Source of the DNA: Flavobacterium bizetiae
Lineage (GTDB): Bacteria > Bacteroidota > Bacteroidia > Flavobacteriales > Flavobacteriaceae
Direction: 5' to 3'
Assembly (NCBI RefSeq): GCF_902804475.1
Contig: NZ_CADCSU010000030.1
Span: 1-42,564, forward strand
DNA length: 42,564 nt
Part shown: one piece after another, positions 36,666-42,564 of the stretch
Layout: every line of letters begins with the position of its first letter
How positions within the stretch are numbered: position 1 is the first letter of the stretch
Translations under genes and position numbers: made by a program
The notes under the pieces: generated by a model
What the model saw: the letters and a program-made list of their open reading frames with translations, nothing else
What the model was told of the DNA's origin: nothing
The model's database searches: none

Positions 36666-37756
36666 AAATCGGATCCTCAATAAACAGAACCATAAATTAT
36701 AATGAGAACAAAGTTAAAACAGGTCATGCACAATGTATTGAGGCAGGCAATTACCCTGTTGATCTCAATAAGTTAACCCTGAGCATTAAAAAAAAACGTT
36801 TTAATAAAATAACGTCGTTAAACCAGAATATAAAGCGAAATGCGATGCATATCACTTTAAATTTTTCTCCACTTGAGCATCATTCAAAAGAGACTCTTAT
36901 AGCAATTGCCAATACCTATATGCAGAGAATCGGCTTTGCCAGGCAACCTTATTTAATATATGAACACTACGATGCAGCACACCAGCATCTACATGTCGTG
37001 ACCACCTATATTAAAAATGATGGTAACAGAATGGCAATTTATAATTTAGCTTTTCGCAAATCTGAACCAGCAAGAGAGCAAATTGAGGAACGCTTTGGGC
37101 TGATAAAGGCAAGAGAACAAAAGCCATATAATAAATTTGATTTGAATTCAATTCCCGTAAAAAGAATCAAATATGGAGAAACCGAATCAAAAAAAGCTAT
37201 AAATATTGTGCTTAATTACATATTGAATCAATACAGTTACACCAATTTTAAAGAACTAAACGCCATTTTATCTCAATACAATCTTACTGCAAATAGAGGT
37301 CGTGAAAATTCGAAAACATTTCAAAAGAGAGGATTATTGTATCAAATTTTAAATAAAAACGGAAAACCTATTGGAGTTCCAATTAAGGCCAGTGATCTTG
37401 ACAATCAACCTACTTTGACTTTTTTAGAAGAAAAATTTAAAAGTAATATGCTAAAAAATGCAGATCAGCAGATCCGAATAAAGAAAATTGTGGATTTGTA
37501 TTTGTTAAGATCAATCTCCTTAAAACATTTCACTAACACATTACTTAACCATGGTATTATTGTCTTAAAAAAAGACCTATCTAAAGGTGATGAAGAGATA
37601 ACTTACATAGACTCCAAAACAAAGTGTGCCATCAGTGGCGACATACCCCAAAAATTTATTGAAAAAGAAATAAATCAGGCTATTGACTCACAACTAAGTA
37701 AAAAGAAGATAAAGAGCAATCTGAATAATAAAAATATAAAGGTAAAGATCATCTAA
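36650..37756 (+). CDS. mobB: Mobilization relaxase, HUH type
   Basis: The DNA-nicking enzyme that starts transfer at oriT. 368 residues. The HUH metal motif is seen as YDAAHQHLHVVTTYI (His111, His113, His115, with His106 preceding), and a candidate catalytic Tyr17 lies in NRTINYNENKV near the N-terminus. The rest is helical with RGLLYQILNKNGKPIGVPIKA, as in Bacteroidota MobB relaxases. Its start overlaps the accessory gene by 16 nt. The length is moderate, with no helicase domain. It is terminated by the strong hairpin at 37849-37884. No integrase follows. Confidence 0.85.
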   Translation: MVTIIKIGSSINRTINYNENKVKTGHAQCIEAGNYPVDLNKLTLSIKKKRFNKITSLNQNIKRNAMHITLNFSPLEHHSKETLIAIANTYMQRIGFARQPYLIYEHYDAAHQHLHVVTTYIKNDGNRMAIYNLAFRKSEPAREQIEERFGLIKAREQKPYNKFDLNSIPVKRIKYGETESKKAINIVLNYILNQYSYTNFKELNAILSQYNLTANRGRENSKTFQKRGLLYQILNKNGKPIGVPIKASDLDNQPTLTFLEEKFKSNMLKNADQQIRIKKIVDLYLLRSISLKHFTNTLLNHGIIVLKKDLSKGDEEITYIDSKTKCAISGDIPQKFIEKEINQAIDSQLSKKKIKSNLNNKNIKVKII

Positions 37757-37840
37757 TTTCTCCCATTTTATCAGTTATTATAAATACAAACAAGCCAATC
37801 TGAACGTCAATAGCAATTAATTTCAAGTTTATATTCATAT

Positions 37841-37884
37841 AAAAAAAAGCAGGATATCTTAAAATAAGATTCCTGCTTTTTTTT
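37841..37884. terminator. Strong terminator at the end of the mobilization module
   Basis: GCAGGA (37849-37854) pairs with TCCTGC (37871-37876), and ATCTT with AAGAT, leaving one bulge and a 5-nt loop. It is flanked by eight A on the left and eight T on the right. It works in both directions, serving the relaxase gene and the minus-strand gene at 37934. Confidence 0.85.
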
Positions 37885-37933
37885 ACTCCAACTACAACTA
37901 CTTAATTGAAAACCGAATTATAAAAAACCTAAC

Positions 37934-38380
37934 TTACATTAAAAAAAATAACGCTTTATAGAAACTATTAAACTGTGTCGAAATTATATTGGAAGCGGGA
38001 AAGCTTATTTGCGGCTTTTCCGGTCTTACCTCTTTACCCTGAAAATATAATTTTAACTCTTTTATAATCTCAAATCTTGTCTTTGAACTGTCTAGTAAAA
38101 TCAAACTTTTGACTTCCTGTAAAAAAGATAAACTGTCATGAAGCTGCTTATTAAATAAACAAACCAAGACATTCGATCCTTTTTTCTCTAATTGCAAAAA
38201 TTCTACAAGTTCAGACTTATCATAGACCACAAAAATAGAGCGGTCAAACTCTGTTGATTCATTTTCATTTTGATACAAAAAAGGATTTTCAAAAAAATCA
38301 AATTCACTTTTGAACCTTCTTTTAAACATCTTTAAGAAAACTCCTTTATTATCACGCACTAAAATTCTTTCTTTCTCCAT
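37934..38380 (-). CDS. Degenerate receiver-like protein
   Basis: 148 residues. The arrangement KERILVRDNKGVFLKMFKRRF, SIFVVYDKSELVEFLQLEKKGS, NVLVCLFNKQLHDSLSFLQEVKS, LILLDSSKTRFEIIKELKLYF resembles the alternating strands and helices of a response-regulator receiver. The phosphoacceptor Asp after the third strand is not evident (the third strand ends in VCLFNKQ). A C-terminal extension follows. I therefore call it a degenerate receiver of the kind common in Flavobacteria, with unknown partner. It has no DNA-binding domain. Confidence 0.5.
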   Translation of the reverse strand: MEKERILVRDNKGVFLKMFKRRFKSEFDFFENPFLYQNENESTEFDRSIFVVYDKSELVEFLQLEKKGSNVLVCLFNKQLHDSLSFLQEVKSLILLDSSKTRFEIIKELKLYFQGKEVRPEKPQISFPASNIISTQFNSFYKALFFLM

Positions 38381-38556
38381 CTTTAATTTCTCTAAATGTA
38401 TCAGAATGTAGCTGGTTTATTTTCAGCAAACTGAACTACAACACTAATAATCAATTACTTTAAATATTTTGGCAAAGATACTTTAGTCAATCCTAACCCA
38501 GTGACACAATAAGGTTTAAAACAAACAGATTAAGGTTTTTTTTTAATCATTCAGGA

Positions 38557-39099
38557 CTAAACCTTTGTAACAGGAGTGACATTACTTTGAACAAAAGCAA
38601 TTAACTCGTCCATTTTTCGGTCATTATTATCTTTATTAGAAATAGAGATAATATAGCGGTTTGTGTCTTTGATATAAAGAAAAAAGAAATCTTTGGTCAG
38701 TATCGCTTTTTCAATCTGACTCCATTTATGAACAATTTCTCCCATGGGTGAATGAACGCAAATATTTGAATTGGTGAAACTGAATTTGTATTTTTTGCAA
38801 AATCTATCGTGTTTCAGTATTCTTTTAGTGAATTGAAAAATGCCTCTGCTTATTGCATTTACCAATGAATACTGAAATGAAAAAAATAGTATAATCAGCA
38901 CGAGATTGCGCACCAGCCATATGATATAATCGATATCATCGTTGAGATCGAAAAAATCAAAAAAAACAGCGAAGAGTAAAGCAATTCCCGAAAAAATGAT
39001 CACCCGGTCTTTGTACAGGTTTTTAAAGTACATTTTATTCAACTTTCGGATCTCGCCTATATTTAACTCAAACTCCAGATCAAAACTAGAAGCATTCAT
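38557..39099 (-). CDS. YcxB-like membrane protein
   Basis: 180 residues. Two membrane helices (about 33-50 and 60-78) follow a cytosolic start (FELNIGEIRKLNKMYF). A C-terminal soluble part reads YKFSFTNSNICVHSPMGEIV, then HKWSQIEKAILTKDFFFLYI and YIISISNKDNND. This matches the YcxB-like family, in which a membrane-anchored PH-like domain is exposed to the cytosol. No partner is adjacent. Function unknown; the family is widespread and often annotated as hypothetical. Confidence 0.7.
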   Translation of the reverse strand: MNASSFDLEFELNIGEIRKLNKMYFKNLYKDRVIIFSGIALLFAVFFDFFDLNDDIDYIIWLVRNLVLIILFFSFQYSLVNAISRGIFQFTKRILKHDRFCKKYKFSFTNSNICVHSPMGEIVHKWSQIEKAILTKDFFFLYIKDTNRYIISISNKDNNDRKMDELIAFVQSNVTPVTKV

Positions 39100-39340
39100 A
39101 TTGTGGATTTTATTTGTAATTGGATCATTCTAAGTATTACAGTCCATTTATTTTAAAAAAAAACAGCTCTGTAACAACAAATTCAAAATTAATTCAATCA
39201 CTCTTTTTCCATTTCCTAATAAAGACATTAAAGTATCAAGATAAGGCCAAATTCTAAAATTTACACTATTCAGAGGTAATAAGACCAATATACTCCGCAG
39301 CTTTCCCTAAATTGCCATAACTTAATTTAACTTACAAAAA

Positions 39341-41278
39341 CTATAAATTTAAAATAATAAACTCACTTCTTCTGTTCATTTGATGTTCTTCTTCGGTACA
39401 AGGTACGCCATCAGAACAACGATTTACAAGTTGTGTTTCTCCGTAACCTTTTCCGGTTAAGCGGTTTTTAGCCACACCGTTTTTAACAAGCCAGTCAATG
39501 GTCGATTTGGCTCTTCTGTTCGATAAAGCCTGATTGTAGGCATGTGTAGCCCTGCTATCAGTATGAGAACGAATATCGAGTTTCATTGTTGGGTTGTTAT
39601 TCAGAACGTCAAGGATTTTCTCTAAATCCAGTGCTGCTTCCATTCTAATGTTGGATTTATCCAGATCGAAATAAATCATTTTTATACCAAAACATTTTCC
39701 AAGATCATCACCAATGGTAACCTTACAGGTTGATTTTTCCAAAGCAATCGGAAGACTTGTTTTACCGGTTAGTTTGCCAATAATTACACTTACTTCCCTG
39801 GTGGTATATTCTTCTTTTTCAGCCCTAACGTTATAGGTTTTTCCACATTCCACCACAAAACTATAATATCCGTTTGCGTCAGAAATTGTAGTGTTTTTGA
39901 TGGTGGTTCCTTCATAGAGCGTAACTTTTGTTCTGGCTAAAACAGCGCCTGTTTGCGCATCTGTAATGATTCCGTTTAACTCCTGAATGCATTGCAGTTT
40001 TCTGGTTTCCAAAAATTTATAGATATCATCAGATCCTTGTCCGCCATCTTTGTTAGAACTAAAATAACCATGTCTGGAAACCGGATCAATAATATAGGCA
40101 AAATCATCTTTTGGAGAATTGATATCACCCCCTACATTCTGAATACTGCTAATGGTTCCGTTGTCTTCAACTTTCCCCACAAAAACATCGAGTCCGCCAA
40201 GTCCGGGATGACCGTCTGAGGCAAAATAAATTTCGTTTTCGCTGGTGACATACGGAAAAGTTTCTTTCCCTTCAGTATTAATAGTGTTGCCTAAATTCTG
40301 TGGCGGACCATAACTATCTCCATTAATACTTACTTTATAAATATCCGATTGTCCTATTGTTCCGGGCATATCAGAAGCAAAATATAAGGTTTTCTCATCA
40401 GGACTCAGCGCAGGATGTCCTACACTATAATTGTCGCTGTTAAAAGGAAGTTCGATAATATTCGTCCATTTTCCATTATTGTCTAATGTGGCTTTGTAGA
40501 TTTTAATGAGTGTAATTTTCTCTTCATCTTTTCCTTTTTTGCCGTTTACATAATTGTTTCGGGTAAAATAAACCGTTTTTCCGTCTTTGGTGAAAGCCGG
40601 AGAAGATTCATGAAACTTGGTATTGATAGAGGTTTTAAACTTATTTACTTTCGCACTAGAGCCCGTTGCAGGATCTACATCGGCAAAATACAAATTGGTA
40701 AAATATTCACCCGTCCATTTGTGTTTTCTTTGAGAGAAATTCCCGGTATCCCTGGCCGATGCAAAATAGAGTTTGTTGTCGTAAACAAAGCTTCCGTAAT
40801 CTGAATATTTGGAATTGATTCCGGCATTTTCAATTGTATAACGTCCTGAATTGGCTTTGATCTCATCAAGATAATTGACATCTTCCTTATATAACTTTCC
40901 CCTGTTATCATTTTTGTATTTGGCATTAAACTCTCCCAGAATTTTATTGGCTTTATCCATTTGTCCGGTTGATTTTAAGGATTGTGCATACCTGTAATAA
41001 TACTCTGGTTCCGGACTTGTATTCATGGCGAATAACTCGCCGTACCATTTGGCAGCGCCATCAAAATTAGAATTAAAGTAATAGGAATTCCCCAGTTTCT
41101 TGAACATATCCTCGGATTTGTATCCTTTATCGGCTACGCGCTCATAGGTTTTAATAGCGTCGATATAGGCATAATTGTCGTATTTTTTATCTCCGGCAGC
41201 TACCTTGGAATCCTGGGCATAACTGTTAAATGAAAAAACAATTATAAAGGTCAGGCAAAGAAGTATATAACTTTTCAT
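39341..41278 (-). CDS. OmpA-family protein with TPR and PD40 repeats
   Basis: 645 residues from ATG 41278; 41284 is an alternative start. Order: signal peptide (MKSYILLCLTFIIVFSFNSYAQ), TPR-like helices (about 22-130), PD40/WD40-like repeats (for example GHPALSPDEKTLYFASDMPG and ENEIYFASDGHPGLGGLDVF), a carboxypeptidase-regulatory-like domain (LNGIITDAQTGAVLARTKVT), and a C-terminal OmpA peptidoglycan-binding domain (LDIRSHTDSRATHAYNQALS, SNRRAKSTIDWLVKNG, NRRSEFIIL). The architecture resembles PorE of type IX secretion. It follows the PorP/SprF-like gene by 13 nt on the same strand, a linked pair common in gliding bacteria. Confidence 0.88.
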   Translation of the reverse strand: MKSYILLCLTFIIVFSFNSYAQDSKVAAGDKKYDNYAYIDAIKTYERVADKGYKSEDMFKKLGNSYYFNSNFDGAAKWYGELFAMNTSPEPEYYYRYAQSLKSTGQMDKANKILGEFNAKYKNDNRGKLYKEDVNYLDEIKANSGRYTIENAGINSKYSDYGSFVYDNKLYFASARDTGNFSQRKHKWTGEYFTNLYFADVDPATGSSAKVNKFKTSINTKFHESSPAFTKDGKTVYFTRNNYVNGKKGKDEEKITLIKIYKATLDNNGKWTNIIELPFNSDNYSVGHPALSPDEKTLYFASDMPGTIGQSDIYKVSINGDSYGPPQNLGNTINTEGKETFPYVTSENEIYFASDGHPGLGGLDVFVGKVEDNGTISSIQNVGGDINSPKDDFAYIIDPVSRHGYFSSNKDGGQGSDDIYKFLETRKLQCIQELNGIITDAQTGAVLARTKVTLYEGTTIKNTTISDANGYYSFVVECGKTYNVRAEKEEYTTREVSVIIGKLTGKTSLPIALEKSTCKVTIGDDLGKCFGIKMIYFDLDKSNIRMEAALDLEKILDVLNNNPTMKLDIRSHTDSRATHAYNQALSNRRAKSTIDWLVKNGVAKNRLTGKGYGETQLVNRCSDGVPCTEEEHQMNRRSEFIILNL

Positions 41279-41290
41279 AATCATTTATTT

Positions 41291-42208
41291 TTAGAAGAAA
41301 CGAGGAGTTGTCATTCTGCCATTGTTTTTGAAGAATTCATAACGCAGGAATATTTCATGAGATCCTGAATTATAATTGTTCAGGTGAGTGGTTTCACGAT
41401 CGTAACCATAACCTAAATAAAGTCCGTCTGTGATCTGGAAACCGACCATGGCGCTCAGTGAAGCGCTCCATCTGTAAGCCAGTCCCACTGTAAATCTGTC
41501 AACAAACATAAAGTTTGCCGAAATATCAACCTGAAGCGGAGCTCCTTCAACCATTTTAGCCAGCACGGCAGGTTTGAATTTATAATATTGGTATTTATCG
41601 AGATTAAAAACATACCCTCCCATTAAATAATAATTGATTTTCTCTTTGTAGATGGCTATGTCGTTGTCATCGTATCTATTGGTTTCAATAAAATTAGGAA
41701 CCGAAAGTCCTATGTAAGCCTTTTCTGAATGCCAATACACCCCGGCGCCCACATTAGGAGAAAACTTATTATCGAGATCCTGAAACTGTGGATCGCCCTG
41801 ATCGGCAGGATTTAGTTTGTTGATGTCCAGATTAAATATATTGGCAGTTCCTTTTATACCGAAGGAGAGCTTAAAATCAGCCGAAGTCTGCACAGTATAG
41901 GAAATATCTGCTGATATATTATTCTCGTTGGTTGGGCCAATTTTGTCATTTACAAGAGAAAGTCCAACTCCTAAATTGCTGTTATTAATGGGAGTATTAA
42001 TCGAAAAACTGCTGGTTTCCGGAGCTCCGTCGAGCCCGACCCATTGTGTGCGGTACAATCCAAAAATACTTAAAACACCTCGTGATCCTGCGTAAGCCGG
42101 ATTGATATTTATAGTGTTGTACATATACTGGGTATATTGAGCATCCTGCTGGGCAGCAATTTTCAATGTAACAAACAATAAAATTGAAAGAAGTAATTTT
42201 GTTTTCAT
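41291..42208 (-). CDS. PorP/SprF-family outer-membrane protein
   Basis: 305 residues from ATG 42208 (MKTKLLLSILLF); a TTG at 42226 is unlikely. Signal peptide, then the family start QQDAQYTQYMYNTININPAYAG, followed by SIFGLYRTQWVGLDGAPET and repeated amphipathic beta-strands, ending GSHEIFLRYEFFK, RMTTPRFF. PorP/SprF proteins sit in the outer membrane and help attach type IX-secreted adhesins of the type-B C-terminal domain. The gene lies directly before the OmpA-family gene. The partner adhesin is normally just upstream, outside this window. Confidence 0.92.
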   Translation of the reverse strand: MKTKLLLSILLFVTLKIAAQQDAQYTQYMYNTININPAYAGSRGVLSIFGLYRTQWVGLDGAPETSSFSINTPINNSNLGVGLSLVNDKIGPTNENNISADISYTVQTSADFKLSFGIKGTANIFNLDINKLNPADQGDPQFQDLDNKFSPNVGAGVYWHSEKAYIGLSVPNFIETNRYDDNDIAIYKEKINYYLMGGYVFNLDKYQYYKFKPAVLAKMVEGAPLQVDISANFMFVDRFTVGLAYRWSASLSAMVGFQITDGLYLGYGYDRETTHLNNYNSGSHEIFLRYEFFKNNGRMTTPRFF

Positions 42209-42564
42209 ACGATATGCATTATCCAATTAAATGAAATTCTATTAACACTCTAAAAATTTTCCTAGGTAATACAGTAAAAAGGACTTTTGCTTAGGCAGTT
42301 ATATAAAGACAAAGTTTAGTGTGATATTCTTGCTTGTAAATTCATACAATATATCACTTGCATAATTTGGGCTTATTGCAATCTTTAAGAAAAAAAGAAA
42401 GTGATTGATTTAAAAAAAGGCTTAAAAAAACTAAATTATTTTCTCTTTATTTAGAGAAAATAATTACCATCACATCACAAATATACTCACTATCAATTTA
42501 TTAACAAATAAAAAGAGACTTTTTTTAAAAAAACTTTAAATTTTCAAGATATAGTGAATAGCAT
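42209..42564. other. Upstream region of the PorP/SprF-like gene
   Basis: About 355 nt without a gene, AT-rich. It contains the hairpin at 42434-42465, which would end an upstream minus-strand gene. The promoter of the PorP/OmpA pair should lie between 42210 and 42430, but no exact TAnnTTTG is visible on the minus strand; a near match is at about 42317-42325 (TAAACTTTG). Confidence 0.4.
42434..42465. terminator. Intrinsic terminator at the right edge
   Basis: A perfect 13-bp stem (AATTATTTTCTCT with its complement) and a 6-nt loop. On the minus strand it is followed by TTTAG and a run of seven T, so it probably ends the next gene to the right. Confidence 0.65.

Overview
The window looks like chromosomal DNA of a member of the Bacteroidota, most likely Flavobacteriaceae and plausibly Flavobacterium. 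The evidence is SusC/SusD transport genes, a PorP/SprF-type protein next to an OmpA/PD40 protein, promoters of the Bacteroidota type (TTG, about 20 nt, TAnnTTTG), weak ribosome binding sites, and many small gene families typical of that group. The genus is an inference; no 16S rRNA is present.

Left part (1-17.5 kb). A small HTH regulator (minus strand) faces an unannotated 150-200 nt locus at about 446-645. That locus has a strong promoter and folds into a long nested rod resembling 6S RNA. Next come a SusC-like TonB-dependent transporter, a SusD-like lipoprotein and a secreted S9 peptidase. Converging on them is a two-gene minus-strand unit: a MauE/DoxX-like membrane protein with a propeller-like periplasmic half, and a small exported four-cysteine protein (DUF6520-like). 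Together these look like a peptide export, processing and uptake locus. Then follow katG, an NAD(P)-binding F420-reductase-like gene, a DUF1508 protein, a DUF6965-like protein whose promoter abuts its start codon, and xseA/xseB. By eye, the genes of this part are richer in G+C than those further right.

Middle part (18-33 kb). Two paralogous secreted proteins bracket a VIT-family transporter and an operon of thioredoxin, ApbE (FMN transferase), a DUF4266 lipoprotein ending in a Gly/Cys tail, and a DUF3570 outer-membrane barrel that carries an ApbE-like flavinylation motif. A broken alpha/beta hydrolase, a histidine-kinase DHp-only protein and a four-gene photolyase operon (DUF2805, DUF2452, flavin reductase, photolyase) follow. 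After these come a membrane-anchored amidohydrolase and an MFS transporter.

Right part (33-42.5 kb). An isolated, diverged 5S rRNA gene (minus strand) has no 23S gene beside it. It is followed by a mobilization module: primase-like Toprim protein, VirD4/TraG-like coupling protein, relaxosome accessory protein and HUH relaxase, closed by a strong terminator. No integrase or conjugation-pore gene is visible. The window ends with a degenerate receiver-like protein, a YcxB-like membrane protein, and the OmpA-family and PorP/SprF pair, which usually serves type IX secretion or cell-surface attachment of a large adhesin; that adhesin would lie beyond the right edge.

The best candidates for something undescribed are the ApbE/DUF4266/DUF3570 operon with its motif, the SusCD/S9/MauE-propeller/Cys-peptide locus, the rod-shaped RNA, and the orphan 5S next to a mobilization module.
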